Of a stretch of 64,000 nt of DNA, positions 18,442 to 29,704 are shown piece by piece. The first letter of the stretch is position 1. Each line of letters begins with the position of its first letter. Both the position numbers and the translations under genes were made by a program. The notes under the pieces are model-generated. The model did not search any database, was not told where the DNA came from, and saw only the letters and a program-made list of their open reading frames with translations. Source of the DNA: Azospirillum melinis (GTDB lineage: Bacteria; Pseudomonadota; Alphaproteobacteria; Azospirillales; Azospirillaceae); contig NZ_WHOS01000017.1 in NCBI RefSeq assembly GCF_013340935.1, positions 1 through 64,000 on the forward strand. The letters run 5' to 3'.

Positions 18442-20205
18442 ATGTCTACTGCGGCTGCAACGATCACTAAGAACCAGGCCACGGAAGCATCTGTTGTCGA
18501 AGACGCGCCGGCGCTGACCGACGGCTTCCAGCTCGTCATCGACGCGCTCAAGCTCAACGACATCAACAACCTGTATGTCGTCCCCGGCATTCCGATTTCC
18601 GACCTGCTGCGCATGGCGCAGGCCGAGGGCATGCGCGTCGTCTCGTTCCGCCACGAACAGAATGCCGGCAACGCTGCCGCCATCGCCGGTTTCATGACGA
18701 AGAAGCCGGGCGTCTGCATGACGGTGTCGGCTCCGGGCTTCCTGAACGGCCTGACCGCGCTGGCGAACGCCACCACCAACTGCTTCCCGATGATCCTGAT
18801 CAGCGGCTCGTCGGAGCGCGAGATCGTCGATCTCCAGCAGGGCGACTATGAGGAGATGGACCAGCTGGCCATCGCCAAGCCGCTGTGCAAGGCCGCCTTC
18901 CGCATCCTGCACGCCCAGGACATCGGCATCGGCGTGGCGCGCGCCATCCGCGCTGCCGTGTCGGGCCGTCCGGGCGGCGTCTATCTCGACCTGCCGGCCA
19001 AGCTGTTCTCGCAGGTGATGGACGCGGCGGAAGGCGCCAAGTCGCTGGTCAAGGTGGTCGATCCGACCCCGGCGCAGTATCCGTCGGCCGAGGCGGTGAA
19101 CCGCGCGCTCGACCTGCTGAAGGGCGCCAAGCGTCCGCTGGTGATCTTCGGCAAGGGGGCCGCCTACGCCCAGGCCGACGAGACGATCCGCTCCTTCGTC
19201 GAGAAGAGCGGCATCCCCTTCCTGCAGATGAGCATGGCCAAGGGCCTGCTGCCCGACACCCATCCGCAGTCGGCCGGTGCCGCCCGCTCGCTGGTTCTGC
19301 AGGAAGCCGACGTGGTCATGCTGGTCGGCGCGCGGCTGAACTGGCTGCTGTCGCACGGCAAGGGCAAGACCTGGGGCAAGCCCGGTTCGAAGAAGTTCAT
19401 CCAGGTCGACATCGAGCCGCGGGAGATGGACAGCAACGTCGAAATCCATGCCCCGCTGGTCGGCGACATCGCGTCGGTCATGGAAGTGATGCTGAAGGGC
19501 ATCGACGGCGGCCTGACCCCGCCGACCGACTGGATGGCCACCGTCGCGGCCAAGCGTGAGCAGAACGTCGCCAAGATGGCGCCGAAGCTGATGAGCAACG
19601 CCTCGCCGATGAACTTCCACGGTGCGCTGGGCGCTCTGCGCCGCGTCATCAAGGAGCGGCCGGACGCCCTGCTGGTCAACGAGGGCGCCAACACCCTCGA
19701 CCTCGCCCGCGGCATCATCGACATGTACGAGCCGCGCAAGCGCCTCGACGTCGGCACCTGGGGCGTGATGGGCGTCGGCATGGGCTACGCCGTCGCCGCC
19801 GCGGTGGAGAGCGGCAAGCCGGTGCTGGCGGTCGAAGGCGACAGCGCCTTCGGCTTCTCCGGCATGGAGGTGGAGACGATCTGCCGCTACAACCTGCCGG
19901 TCTGCATCGTCATCTTCAACAACAACGGCATCTATCGCGGGACCGACGTCAACCCGACCGGCGGGAACGACCCGTCGCCGATGGTCTTCGTCCCCGGCTC
20001 GCGTTACGACAAGATGATGGAAGCCTTCGGCGGCGTCGGCGTCCACGTCACCAACCCGGACGAGCTGTACCGCGCCGTCAACGAGGCGATGGACAGCGGC
20101 CGTCCGACCCTGGTCAACGCCGTCATCGACCCGGCCGCCGGCACCGAAAGCGGCAACATCGGCAGCCTGAACCCGACCAGCTCGGTCCGCAAGATGCCGT
20201 CCTAA
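18442..20205 (+). CDS. oxc: Oxalyl-CoA decarboxylase
   Basis: A 587-residue ThDP enzyme converting oxalyl-CoA to formyl-CoA and CO2. It resembles Oxalobacter formigenes Oxc throughout: [16 protein letters not shown] with the activating glutamate at residue 72, [40 protein letters not shown], and the ThDP-binding [20 protein letters not shown] ending at NNNG. A GGGGAGGAG site precedes the ATG at 18442. The gene lies between gntR and frc, the natural partner regenerating oxalyl-CoA. Confidence 0.96.
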   Translation: MSTAAATITKNQATEASVVEDAPALTDGFQLVIDALKLNDINNLYVVPGIPISDLLRMAQAEGMRVVSFRHEQNAGNAAAIAGFMTKKPGVCMTVSAPGFLNGLTALANATTNCFPMILISGSSEREIVDLQQGDYEEMDQLAIAKPLCKAAFRILHAQDIGIGVARAIRAAVSGRPGGVYLDLPAKLFSQVMDAAEGAKSLVKVVDPTPAQYPSAEAVNRALDLLKGAKRPLVIFGKGAAYAQADETIRSFVEKSGIPFLQMSMAKGLLPDTHPQSAGAARSLVLQEADVVMLVGARLNWLLSHGKGKTWGKPGSKKFIQVDIEPREMDSNVEIHAPLVGDIASVMEVMLKGIDGGLTPPTDWMATVAAKREQNVAKMAPKLMSNASPMNFHGALGALRRVIKERPDALLVNEGANTLDLARGIIDMYEPRKRLDVGTWGVMGVGMGYAVAAAVESGKPVLAVEGDSAFGFSGMEVETICRYNLPVCIVIFNNNGIYRGTDVNPTGGNDPSPMVFVPGSRYDKMMEAFGGVGVHVTNPDELYRAVNEAMDSGRPTLVNAVIDPAAGTESGNIGSLNPTSSVRKMPS

Positions 20206-20250
20206 AACAAACGCCGACCGACACGACTTAAGAAGCAGGGGGAGAAATAC

Positions 20251-21525
20251 ATGGGCAAGGCACTTCAGGGCGTGCGGATTCTCGACTTCACGCATGTGCA
20301 GTCGGGACCGACCTGCACCCAGTTGCTCGCCTGGTTCGGCGCCGACGTCATCAAGGTCGAACGGCCGGGCGAGGGTGACATCACCCGCAGCCAGCTGCGC
20401 GACCTGCCGGACGCCGACAGCCTGTATTTCACCATGCTGAACCACAACAAGCGGTCCATCACCCTCGACACCAAGACGCCCAAGGGCAAGGAGGTGCTGG
20501 AGGCGCTGATCAAGACCTGCGACGTGATGGTCGAAAACTTCGCCCCCGGCGTGCTCGATCGCATGGGGTTCACCTGGGAGCGTATCCAGGAACTGAACCC
20601 CGCGATGATCGTCGCGTCGGTGAAGGGCTTCGGCCCCGGGCCGTTCGAGAATTGCAAGGTGTACGAGAACGTCGCCCAATGTGCGGGCGGTGCCGCCTCG
20701 ACCACCGGTTTCGACGACGGCCCGCCCATGGTCACCGGCGCCCAGATCGGTGACAGCGGCACCGGCCTGCATCTGGCGCTTGGCATCGTCACCGCGCTCT
20801 ACCAGCGCAAGGAGACCGGCCGCGGCCAGAAGGTGCTGGCCGCCATGCAGGACGCCGTGCTGAACCTGTGCCGCGTCAAGCTGCGCGATCAGCAGCGTCT
20901 GGCCCACGGGCCGATGAAGGAATACCCGCAATACCCGAACGGCGAGTTCGGCGACACGGTGCCGCGCGCCGGCAACGCGTCGGGCGGCGGCCAGCCGGGC
21001 TGGATCCTGAAGTGCAAGGGCTGGGAGACCGATCCCAACGCCTACATCTACTTCATCGCCCAGGCCCCGGTCTGGAAGTCGATCTGCAAGGTCATCGGCA
21101 AGGAAGAGTGGATCACCGATCCCGACTACGCCACCCCGGTGGCCCGCCTGCCGCGCCTGATGCAGATCTTCGGCACGGTGGAGGAGTGGACCAAGACCCT
21201 GACCAAGTTCGAGGTCATGGACCTTCTCAACAAGTACGACATTCCCTGCGGCCCGATCCTGTCGATGAAGGAAATCGCCGAGGACAAGTCGCTCTACGAG
21301 ACCGGCACGCTGGTCGAGGTGGAGCATCCGACCCGCGGCAGCTACCTGACGGTCGGCAACCCGATCAAACTGTCCGACAGCCCGACGGAGGTCACCCGCT
21401 CTCCCCTGCTCGGCGAGCACACCGACGAAATCCTGCGCGACGTGCTGGGTTTCGGCGAGCGTGAGATCGTCGAGATCCGCGACAGCGGCGCCATCGGCGT
21501 CGTGGAGCGGCTGGCGGCGGAGTAA
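20251..21525 (+). CDS. frc: Formyl-CoA:oxalate CoA-transferase
   Basis: A 424-residue class III CoA-transferase that moves CoA from formyl-CoA to oxalate, closing the Oxc cycle. Key residues are present: Q17 in [11 protein letters not shown], the catalytic aspartate D168 in [15 protein letters not shown], and the glycine-rich flap GGGQPGW. Its length matches Oxalobacter Frc. GGGGGAG precedes the ATG. It lies 45 bases after oxc. Related enzymes accept succinyl-CoA, which would fit the sucCD genes downstream, but the sequence alone does not settle the donor. Confidence 0.95.
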   Translation: MGKALQGVRILDFTHVQSGPTCTQLLAWFGADVIKVERPGEGDITRSQLRDLPDADSLYFTMLNHNKRSITLDTKTPKGKEVLEALIKTCDVMVENFAPGVLDRMGFTWERIQELNPAMIVASVKGFGPGPFENCKVYENVAQCAGGAASTTGFDDGPPMVTGAQIGDSGTGLHLALGIVTALYQRKETGRGQKVLAAMQDAVLNLCRVKLRDQQRLAHGPMKEYPQYPNGEFGDTVPRAGNASGGGQPGWILKCKGWETDPNAYIYFIAQAPVWKSICKVIGKEEWITDPDYATPVARLPRLMQIFGTVEEWTKTLTKFEVMDLLNKYDIPCGPILSMKEIAEDKSLYETGTLVEVEHPTRGSYLTVGNPIKLSDSPTEVTRSPLLGEHTDEILRDVLGFGEREIVEIRDSGAIGVVERLAAE

Positions 21526-21609
21526 CAGTTTCGGTCTTCTCCCCAGCCCTGCCCGCTTCGGCGGGAGAGGGTGGGGGAGGGCCAGCACCCGATATTTGAA
21601 AAGTCTGCC

Positions 21610-21705
21610 GATTTTTAAAAAAGCCCGCTTCCCCTCTTCCCGACCGTCCCCTTCCCGGTCGCTCAAGAGCCGAAGCGGGAGCCGAAGCCCGGACTTTTAA
21701 AAATC
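21610..21705. repeat. Long interrupted inverted repeat in the sucC leader
   Basis: In the 259-base gap between frc and sucC, GATTTTTAAAA (21610-21620) pairs with TTTTAAAAATC (21695-21705), and CCCGCTTC (21624-21631) with GAAGCGGG (21672-21679). The AT-rich arms are striking in this GC-rich DNA. The element could be a terminator for frc or a structured leader for sucC. Just before it (21540-21590) is a G-rich stretch resembling half of the intergenic repeat at 55138. Confidence 0.5.
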
Positions 21706-21784
21706 CGCCGCCCGTCAGCCGAAGAATTCCCGGCCCCCCGCGGTCTCCAAAAGACAATTCCCGACTGGGACAGAGACGAAAACC

Positions 21785-22984
<1,200 letters not shown>

Positions 22985-22985
22985 C

Positions 22986-23861
22986 ATGGCTGTTCTCGTC
23001 GATAAGAACACGAAGGTGATCTGCCAGGGCTTCACCGGAGCCCAGGGCACCTTCCACTCCGAACAGGCCATCGCCTACGGCACCAGGATGGTCGGCGGCG
23101 TCACGCCGGGTAAGGGCGGGGCCAAGCACCTCGACCTGCCGATCTTCGACACCGTCGCCGAGGCGGTCGAGAAGACGGGCGCCAACGCCTCCGTGATCTA
23201 CGTGCCGCCGCCGTTTGCGGCCGACGCGATCCTGGAAGCCATCGACGCCGAGATCCCGCTGGTGGTCTGCATCACCGAAGGCATCCCGGTGCTGGACATG
23301 GTCCGCGTCAAGCGCGCACTGGCCGGTTCCGCCACCCGCCTGATCGGCCCGAACTGCCCCGGCATCATCACGCCGGACGAGTGCAAGATCGGCATCATGC
23401 CGGGCCACATCCACAAGCGCGGCAAGATCGGCATCGTCTCGCGCTCGGGCACGCTGACCTATGAAGCTGTCGCGCAGACCACGGCGGCCGGCCTGGGGCA
23501 GACCACCTGCATCGGCATCGGCGGCGACCCGGTCAACGGCACCAACTTCGTCGACAGCCTGGAGCTGTTCGTGAAGGACCCGGAGACCGAGGGCATCATC
23601 ATGATCGGCGAGATCGGCGGCGACGCCGAAGTCCGCGGCGCCGAGTTCATCAAGGCCTCGGGCACCAAGAAGCCGGTCGTCGGCTTCATCGCCGGCCGCA
23701 CGGCTCCTCCGGGCCGCCGCATGGGCCATGCCGGCGCGGTGATCTCCGGCGGCAACGACACCGCCGACTTCAAGATCGACTTCATGAAGTCGGTCGGCAT
23801 CGCCGTCGCCGACAGCCCCGCCAGCCTGGGCTCCACCATGCAGGCGATTTTCAAAGGGTAA
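22986..23861 (+). CDS. sucD: Succinate-CoA ligase-type alpha subunit
   Basis: A 291-residue CoA-binding subunit: Rossmann fold with [54 protein letters not shown], and [16 protein letters not shown] carrying the phosphohistidine. AAGGAGG, within the end of sucC, serves as ribosome site. With sucC it forms the heterotetrameric ligase. See sucC for the likely role in oxalate metabolism. A GC-rich hairpin follows. Confidence 0.92.
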   Translation: MAVLVDKNTKVICQGFTGAQGTFHSEQAIAYGTRMVGGVTPGKGGAKHLDLPIFDTVAEAVEKTGANASVIYVPPPFAADAILEAIDAEIPLVVCITEGIPVLDMVRVKRALAGSATRLIGPNCPGIITPDECKIGIMPGHIHKRGKIGIVSRSGTLTYEAVAQTTAAGLGQTTCIGIGGDPVNGTNFVDSLELFVKDPETEGIIMIGEIGGDAEVRGAEFIKASGTKKPVVGFIAGRTAPPGRRMGHAGAVISGGNDTADFKIDFMKSVGIAVADSPASLGSTMQAIFKG

Positions 23862-23869
23862 CCGTTTCC

Positions 23870-23906
23870 CCGCGGGACCGCCGTCCGCGACGGTCCCGCG
23901 GTCTTA
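23870..23906 (+). terminator. Hairpin terminator after sucD
   Basis: CCGCGGGACCG (23870-23880) pairs perfectly with CGGTCCCGCGG (23891-23901). Only a short TCTT follows, so termination may be partial. Confidence 0.6.
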
Positions 23907-23985
23907 GCCAAGCCTTCTGTCACTCACGCCATCAGCCGCAACAGACAGGCGCAACCAACGCGCCGGACCCCGAGGGAGATGGGAC

Positions 23986-24903
23986 ATGAAAGCGCAAGCC
24001 CAAAACAGCATCCTGGCCCGCCGCATCATCCACGACGACCCCAGCGAGGGCGCCGCGGCCATCATCAAGACCGCGATCATCGAGACGCCGCGGGTGAAGA
24101 ACGACAACGGCAAGGAAGCCAAGGCCGAACGCGGCCAGGTGGTCCAGTCGCTGTGCCGCGCCCTGAACATCCTGACGATCCTCGGCTCCAACGACGGTCC
24201 GATGACGCTGACCGAGCTGTCGGAGGCCGCCAACCTGTCGCCCTCCACCACCCATCGCCTGCTGACGACGCTTCAGTACGAGCGCTATGTGCGCTTCGAC
24301 CAGAGCGCGCGCGGCTGGGTGGTCGGTGTGCAGGCCTACATGACCGGTGCCAATTTCCTGAAGACCCGCAATCTGGTCGACGTCGCCCGTCCCCGCATGC
24401 GCCGCCTGATGGAGGAGAGCAGCGAGATCGTCAATCTGGCGGTCGAGGAGAATGGCGAGGCGCTCTATCTGGCCCGCGTCGGCGGCCCCCGCGCCGCCCA
24501 GGTCGCAGTTCCGCAGACCGACCGCACGCTGCTGCACTGCTCCGCCGTCGGCAAGGCGCTGCTGGCCGGCATGCCCGAGACCAAGGTGCAGACCATCGTG
24601 ACCCAGCGCGGCATGCGCCAGTTCACCCGTAGCACCCTGTCGTCGCTGCCGGCGCTGTACCGCGACCTGACGCTGGTCCGCACCCGCGGCTATGCCCTGG
24701 ACCAGGAGGAGCGGGTGTCCGGCCTGCGCTGTGTCGCCGCCCCGATCTTCGACGAGAATTCCCGTGTGATGGGCGCCCTGTCGCTGTCCGGCTCCAGCCG
24801 GCGCATCGAGGACGCGCGGTTGCGCGCCCTGGGCGAAATGGTCAAGCGCGCCGCCGCCGCGGTGACGCAGGAACTGGGCGGCCGCGTGCCGGTTCCCAAC
24901 TGA
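23986..24903 (+). CDS. IclR-family transcriptional regulator with long N-terminal extension
   Basis: A 305-residue IclR protein. About 50 hydrophilic residues precede the winged helix (SLCRALNILTILGSNDGPMT then LTELSEAANLSPSTTHRLLT); the effector domain has LHCSAVGKALLAGMPETKV and YALDQEERVSGLRCVAAPIF. The extension is longer than usual for the family, and GAGGGAGATGGGAC lies before the ATG at 23986, so the start looks right. Lying directly after sucCD and before two terminators, it is a candidate second regulator of the oxalate cluster; ligand unknown. Confidence 0.87.
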   Translation: MKAQAQNSILARRIIHDDPSEGAAAIIKTAIIETPRVKNDNGKEAKAERGQVVQSLCRALNILTILGSNDGPMTLTELSEAANLSPSTTHRLLTTLQYERYVRFDQSARGWVVGVQAYMTGANFLKTRNLVDVARPRMRRLMEESSEIVNLAVEENGEALYLARVGGPRAAQVAVPQTDRTLLHCSAVGKALLAGMPETKVQTIVTQRGMRQFTRSTLSSLPALYRDLTLVRTRGYALDQEERVSGLRCVAAPIFDENSRVMGALSLSGSSRRIEDARLRALGEMVKRAAAAVTQELGGRVPVPN

Positions 24904-25000
24904 CCCGTTCCTCACAAGGGACAAAGAGACGCATAAAGCAAAAGAACGCCAAGAGCTGACGGCAGGTGGTGCACGTTGGCATTCCTCCCTGGCGCACTTC

Positions 25001-25033
25001 GGGCCGCATTCCTCACGGGATGTGGCCCTTTTT
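25001..25033 (+). terminator. Intrinsic terminator after the IclR gene
   Basis: GGGCCGCAT (25001-25009) pairs with ATGTGGCCC (25020-25028), with one G-T wobble, and is followed by TTTTTC. Confidence 0.75.
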
Positions 25034-25216
25034 CTTGAGAAAAGAGCCGTTTCCACGGAATGGAAAAGCGTCTTTTTTCTCGGGAAAATCGGCGTGTTCC
25101 GTGCGATTGTCTGTCTCGGGAAAGGCGTTCCTTTCTCATCGGGCGGATGTGTTGTTTTGCATGTTCGCGCTTCTCTCGGAGACTGGCCGTGCTGTGTGCA
25201 GCACGGCCATTTTTTT
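25034..25216 (+). ncRNA. Candidate small RNA ending in a strong terminator
   Basis: Within the 424-base gap 24904-25327, a second terminator (25184-25216) has a perfect 11-base stem TGGCCGTGCTG/CAGCACGGCCA, tetraloop TGTG and seven Ts. Nothing coding precedes it after the IclR terminator. The stretch between is AT-richer than its surroundings and has small hairpins, such as GAAAGG-CGTT-CCTTTC (25120-25135) and TTCCA-CGGAA-TGGAA near 25050. It may be a ~180-base small RNA or a leader; no promoter is clear. Confidence 0.4.
25184..25216 (+). terminator. Strong intrinsic terminator with no coding gene upstream
   Basis: A perfect 11-base stem (25184-25194 with 25199-25209), four-base loop and seven-T tail, 112 bases before the quinone reductase start. 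It terminates whatever transcript crosses 25034-25184. Confidence 0.85.
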
Positions 25217-25327
25217 GACTTTTCCGCAGGGCGAAATCGGATCCATCGCCGCGTGGACTGGCCGTCCGCCGCGACGACAGAGTGCCCCCCAGACCAATCA
25301 CCGGAACAGGGCAGGGGAGTGATCCGA

Positions 25328-26326
25328 ATGGCAGAATCCAGACTGATGACGGCAATCGAGGTGAGCCAGCCGGGCAAGCCGGAGGTGCTGGTCCCGGCGC
25401 GCCGCCCGGTTCCCGATCCGGCGCCCGGCGAGATCCGCATCGCCGTCCAGGCAGCCGGCGTCAACCGGCCCGACGTGCTCCAGCGCCTCGGCAAGTACAA
25501 CCCGCCGCCGGGCATCACCGACATCCCCGGCCTGGAGGTCGCCGGCACCGTCGATGCGCTGGGCGAGGGGGTGGAGGGCTGGCGCATCGGCGATCCCGTC
25601 TGCGCCTTGCTGGCCGGCGGCGGCTATGCCGAGTTCTGCGTGGTGCCGGCGGCACAGTGCCTGCCGATCCCCGACGGCCTGTCGATGGCCGAGGCGGCGG
25701 CCCTGCCGGAAACCTTCTTCACCGTCTGGTCGAACGTGTTCGAGCGCGGCGCGCTCCAGCCCGGTGAGGCGCTGCTGGTCCATGGCGGCACGTCGGGCAT
25801 CGGCACCACGGCAATCCAGCTGGGGGCGGCTTTCGGTGCCCGCGTCTTCGCCACCGCCCGCGGTGCCGAGAAATGCGCCGCCTGCGTCCGGCTCGGCGCC
25901 GAACGCGCCATCGACTATGCCGAGGAGGATTTCGTCGCGGTGGTCAAGGGGGCGACCGGCGGTGCCGGCGTGAATGTGGTGCTGGACATCGTCGGTGGCG
26001 ATTATGTCGCCCGCAGCATCGACGCGCTGGCGGTCGAGGGCCGCTATGTCTGCATCGGCTTCGTCCGCGGGGCGACGGCCAACGTGAACTTCTTCCCGGT
26101 GATGACAAAGCGGCTGGTGCTGACCGGCTCCACCCTGCGCGCGCGGCCGGTCGCCTACAAGCAGGCGGTGGCCGAGCAGCTGAAGGCCCGCGTCTGGCCG
26201 CTGGTGGCCGCCGGCACGGTCAGGCCGGTCGTCCACGAGGTCTTTCCGCTCGCACAGGCCGCCGACGCCCACCGGCTGATGGAGAGCAACCAGCATGTCG
26301 GCAAGCTGGTGCTGGCGATGGGGTGA
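25328..26326 (+). CDS. NAD(P)H quinone oxidoreductase, PIG3-like zinc-independent alcohol dehydrogenase family
   Basis: A 332-residue medium-chain reductase: GroES-like N-terminal half (AAGVNRPDVLQRLGKYNPPP, PGLEVAGTVDALGEG) and Rossmann half with VHGGTSGIGTTAIQLGAAFG. It lacks the zinc-ligand pattern of alcohol dehydrogenases. PIG3/QOR enzymes reduce quinones or other electrophiles with NADPH. The start at 25328 follows GGGGAGTG; an internal ATG at 25346 is also possible. It stands alone between a terminator and the convergent TPR gene. Confidence 0.85.
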   Translation: MAESRLMTAIEVSQPGKPEVLVPARRPVPDPAPGEIRIAVQAAGVNRPDVLQRLGKYNPPPGITDIPGLEVAGTVDALGEGVEGWRIGDPVCALLAGGGYAEFCVVPAAQCLPIPDGLSMAEAAALPETFFTVWSNVFERGALQPGEALLVHGGTSGIGTTAIQLGAAFGARVFATARGAEKCAACVRLGAERAIDYAEEDFVAVVKGATGGAGVNVVLDIVGGDYVARSIDALAVEGRYVCIGFVRGATANVNFFPVMTKRLVLTGSTLRARPVAYKQAVAEQLKARVWPLVAAGTVRPVVHEVFPLAQAADAHRLMESNQHVGKLVLAMG

Positions 26327-26344
26327 ACTGAAACTGTCTTCAGG

Positions 26345-27799
26345 TCAGTCCAGCATCGGCAGCCCGGTCTCGATGCGGACCAGCGCGGCCAGCAGCGGGG
26401 CGCCGATGTCGCGGCGGACGAAGTTGCTGGCCTTCTCCGCTGCGTTGATCGCCAGCTGGAAGGTCCGGCGCCAGCGGTCGTCGTTGTAGAAGACCTTCTC
26501 CGCCTTGGCCCGCTGCGCCAGCAGGCCGGGGCGGCGGCCGGCGGCCTCGTCCACCAGCTTGTTCAGGCGGTTCATCAGGTCGTTGGCGATGGCCGGCTCG
26601 CCGCGCTTCATCGCGGCTTCGATCAGCTCGGCGTAAGCCTCACCGCGGGTGTCGATGTCCGCCACCTGATCGGCGTAGGCGACAGCCATGCCCGCCTCGC
26701 CGCGCTTGGCGAGCCGCCCCAGCACCGCCGGGATGGTCCACGGATTTTCGTCCTGCACGGTGCTGAGCAGGCCCAGCGCCAGCTTCGGCTCGCCGATGTC
26801 GGCTGCCGCCACCGCCAGTTCCGGCGGGCAGCAGTCGCCGCGGGTTTCCTTGAACTTCGAGAATTGCGTCTCGACCGTGTTCAGGAACAGGGTGCGGGCC
26901 TGCGCCTCCTTGCCGGCGCGCAGCAGCGTCTGGGCGACCAGCCCCAGCTCCCAGGCGCAATTGTGGCTGGAGGCATAGCTCTTGGCCTCGTCGGCCAGCG
27001 CGTTGGTCAGGCCGCCGTCGCCGCGCCACGCCGCCGCCTTGGCGATGTCGGCGAGGTTGTAGATGCGGGTCGAGCAGTCGTTGATCTGCCGGGTGATGTC
27101 GAGCGCCAGCGGCGTCTGCCCCATCAGCGACAGGGCACGGGCGACGAACAGATCCTGGCCGGAGCTGTCGGCGACGCCGCCGCGGCGAACCGCGCTGACG
27201 AAGGGCGCCATGATCTCCTTGGCGCGGCCGGTGTCGCCCAGCTGCTGGTAGGCGACGGCCAGCGACAGCCAGTCCCAGCGCGCCGCGTTGATCGGCGTCT
27301 CCACAGGCGGCAGCATCTCGCCGATGCGGTGGAGGAAGCACAGGCTGTTCAGCGCGTCGTTGCAGACCAGCGCACGGATGCGCGAGCGGAATTCGTAGAA
27401 GTCGAAATCGCCGACGAACTGGTTGGTGACGAGCTGCACCGCCAGCGGGCTGTCGGGATATTTCGTCACGATGTCGTTGAACAGCTTGTCCGCCTCCTTC
27501 AGCAGGCGGCCCTCCTCGGCGACGTCATAGGTGTTGTCGGCCTGACGGATCAGCTGCAACGCCTGGACGAACAGGCGGTTGGCCGGACCGGGGGTGCCGG
27601 CGGCCGGGTTGTCCGCCCCGCCGCCGTCCTGGTCCTGCGCCAGTACGGTCTGCTTCGCCCCATCCTGCGCCACATTGTCCAGCGCCACCGCGTCCTGCGC
27701 CGGAACGGGACCGGCCGCGAAGGCCGCCGGCAGGCTCAAGGCTGCGGCGACGGCGGCGGTGCGGAGAACGGCGAGGACACGGGATAGGGCGGAGGACAT
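26345..27799 (-). CDS. Secreted alpha-helical repeat (TPR-like) protein, unknown function
   Basis: A 484-residue protein with a signal peptide (residues 1 to ~35, hydrophobic core VLRTAAVAAALSLPAAFAAG). The mature part is a chain of alanine/leucine-rich helical repeats typical of TPR-like scaffolds (NRLFVQALQLIRQADNTYDV, AYQQLGDTGRAKEIMAPFVS, LGLVAQTLLRAGKEAQARTL). Several cysteines (CNDALNSLCFLH, RGDCCPPELA) could form periplasmic disulfides. It follows the BON lipoprotein by 12 bases, so they form an operon and may act together at the envelope. No defined function is recognised. Confidence 0.75.
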   Translation of the reverse strand: MSSALSRVLAVLRTAAVAAALSLPAAFAAGPVPAQDAVALDNVAQDGAKQTVLAQDQDGGGADNPAAGTPGPANRLFVQALQLIRQADNTYDVAEEGRLLKEADKLFNDIVTKYPDSPLAVQLVTNQFVGDFDFYEFRSRIRALVCNDALNSLCFLHRIGEMLPPVETPINAARWDWLSLAVAYQQLGDTGRAKEIMAPFVSAVRRGGVADSSGQDLFVARALSLMGQTPLALDITRQINDCSTRIYNLADIAKAAAWRGDGGLTNALADEAKSYASSHNCAWELGLVAQTLLRAGKEAQARTLFLNTVETQFSKFKETRGDCCPPELAVAAADIGEPKLALGLLSTVQDENPWTIPAVLGRLAKRGEAGMAVAYADQVADIDTRGEAYAELIEAAMKRGEPAIANDLMNRLNKLVDEAAGRRPGLLAQRAKAEKVFYNDDRWRRTFQLAINAAEKASNFVRRDIGAPLLAALVRIETGLPMLD

Positions 27800-27811
27800 G
27801 GCGGTCGGGGT

Positions 27812-28417
27812 TCAACCCTGGATGTTTGGGTTCGGGAGCAGACGGACGTAGCTGACGACGCGTTGGACGTTGGGCACCGAACGGGCGTGCTGGAGCGCAC
27901 GGTCCAGCTCTTCCTGCGAACTGGCGACACCCATCAGATAGACAACGCCATCGACGGTATCGATGCTGTAGTTCTGGCTATGAATATCCGCATCGAACGT
28001 GATGCGGCTGCGGATCTGGGTCGAAATCCAGGTGTCGCGCGCGGTGTCCACGATGCTGGACCCGTTGTCGATCTGGATTTCGTTGATGACTTCCTTCACG
28101 CCCTGGGCCTGCCAGGCGAGGCGCACCGCGTCGAGCCGCATCTGCGCGTCGGCGGCGCGGCCGGTCAGCAGGACGCGGCCCTGATCGACGGTCAGGCCGA
28201 TGCGGTTGGTCAGGTCGATGGAATGCTGCAGCCACAGCGAATTGATGCGGGCGCGGATTTCGGTGTCGCTGACGAAGCCGCCGAAGCCGCGCTCCTGCGT
28301 CGCCACGACGGCGGTCCCGCCCGCGGCGCCCAGCACCAGCGGCCCGCAGCCGGCCAGCGAAACACCGGCGGTGCAGGCGAGTGCGAAGACTGTCCAAAGG
28401 CGGCTCGAACCCGTCAC
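27812..28417 (-). CDS. BON-domain lipoprotein (OsmY/DolP-like)
   Basis: A 201-residue outer-membrane lipoprotein candidate. The signal peptide ends in the lipobox LAGC. Two BON domains follow (about residues 48-115 and 125-190: SDTEIRARINSLWLQHS, GLTVDQGRVLLTGRAADAQM, ITFDADIHSQNYSIDTVDG). BON proteins such as DolP bind anionic phospholipids and protect envelope integrity. I chose the GTG at 28417 because AAGGAGG lies just before it and the signal peptide starts there. It lies between a cell-wall amidase gene and the TPR gene, consistent with an envelope role. Confidence 0.85.
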   Translation of the reverse strand: MTGSSRLWTVFALACTAGVSLAGCGPLVLGAAGGTAVVATQERGFGGFVSDTEIRARINSLWLQHSIDLTNRIGLTVDQGRVLLTGRAADAQMRLDAVRLAWQAQGVKEVINEIQIDNGSSIVDTARDTWISTQIRSRITFDADIHSQNYSIDTVDGVVYLMGVASSQEELDRALQHARSVPNVQRVVSYVRLLPNPNIQG

Positions 28418-28639
28418 AGTGTGCCTCCTTTCGCCTGCATGGCCAGCGCCGGGCGGAATCGGCGCGCGGCCGGAAAAAGTCACGGCGGAACGGTCTTTGC
28501 AATGGGGAAATTCGAGGCTTTCACCAGTCATCGTCACTTTGTCCCGATGTGATGCACGGATGTTGCAGTCGCTGCGATTGCGAAGGAGCGGCCGCGGCAG
28601 AAGATCGGCCGCAGCGCCTCATGCAGTTTCGGTGTGAAA

Positions 28640-29482
28640 TCAGGCGAAAGCTGGGCTGGAAAGCACGCCGGCGATTTCACGGGCCAGGACGCGGGAAACC
28701 ACCCGCCGGGCGGTCGCGTCGCGCAGGATTTCTTCGTCCCTGGGGTTGGAGAGGAAACCGGTTTCCACCAGCACCGACGGCACGTCCGGCGCCTTCAGCA
28801 CCGCGAAATTGGCCGCGCGCATCGGGTTTTCGAGCAGGCGCAGCTCTTTGCCCGCCCCCTCCACCAGAATCTGGCGGGCGGCCAGCGAGGCATGGCGGGT
28901 GTGGCGCGCCGTCAGGTCCATCAGGATGTCCTTGACGATCCGGCCGCCGCCGGCCGCCCCCGGCTTGCCGAACCGGTCGGCCTGGTTTTCCTGCTGGGCG
29001 AGGCGGGAGGCGAAGGAGTCCGATGCCTTTTCCGAGAGGATGTAGGCGGACAGGCCGCGGGCATCGGCATTGGGGGCGCTGTCGGCGTGGATCGACACGA
29101 ACAGGTCGGCCCCGGTCTCGCGCGTCAGCGCGACCCGGTCGTCCAGCGCCAGGAAACGGTCGTCGTGCCGCGTCAGCCTGACGGCGACGCCATGCCGCTC
29201 GGCAAGGATGCGCGCCACGTCGCGGGCGATGTCCAGCGTCACTTCCTTCTCGAAGGTGCCGCGGGTGCCGATGGCGCCGGGATCGTTGCCGCCGTGGCCG
29301 GGATCGAGCATCACCAGCCGCGACCGCGACGAAGTGCCGCTGGCCGGTTTGCGGTCGGGCCGCCGGCCCGACGCCTCGGCGCTGCCCGAACCCAAAGGCT
29401 GGGCCAGCGCCAGACCGGCGGTGCCGAAGGCGGTTAACCAAAGCTTGCTGAGTCCGAGCCCAAGCAGCTGTCGTCGATCCAT
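28640..29482 (-). CDS. N-acetylmuramoyl-L-alanine amidase (Amidase_3, AmiC-type)
   Basis: A 280-residue exported amidase that cleaves the stem peptide from peptidoglycan during cell separation. MDRRQLLGLG followed by a hydrophobic stretch looks like a Tat signal. The zinc and catalytic residues are visible: MLDPGHGGNDPGAIG (His), TFEKEVTLDIA (Glu), FVSIHADSAP (His) and SVLVETGFLSN (Glu). No AMIN domain is present. I chose the ATG at 29482 to begin at the twin-arginine signal; there is no strong ribosome site, and in-frame ATGs upstream (29518, 29545) remain possible. Confidence 0.88.
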   Translation of the reverse strand: MDRRQLLGLGLSKLWLTAFGTAGLALAQPLGSGSAEASGRRPDRKPASGTSSRSRLVMLDPGHGGNDPGAIGTRGTFEKEVTLDIARDVARILAERHGVAVRLTRHDDRFLALDDRVALTRETGADLFVSIHADSAPNADARGLSAYILSEKASDSFASRLAQQENQADRFGKPGAAGGGRIVKDILMDLTARHTRHASLAARQILVEGAGKELRLLENPMRAANFAVLKAPDVPSVLVETGFLSNPRDEEILRDATARRVVSRVLAREIAGVLSSPAFA

Positions 29483-29704
29483 GGCCAAAAATACCGTGCT
29501 GCAAAGGAGGGAAGGCATCGGCCCCAAGCCGTGCCATCCGTTCATCTAGCCTGAATCATTAACCAATGCGGCGGCGCAAAAGTATTGTCAAGGCCGGCCA
29601 GATTACCGTTTCTGAATATTTGTGGGCATTCGGTAACCAGGGCAGACTTGACGTGCCGAGGATTCGACAGAGGTCATTGGTTGCTTGATGGCGAACTGAA
29701 AAAG

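Noticed and set aside
18289..21666. A 1125-codon open frame on the minus strand opposite oxc and frc
   Set aside because: It is antisense to two unmistakable enzymes. Long antisense frames are expected at this GC content; its translation is low-complexity (H/Q/R/D/V-rich) with no domain.
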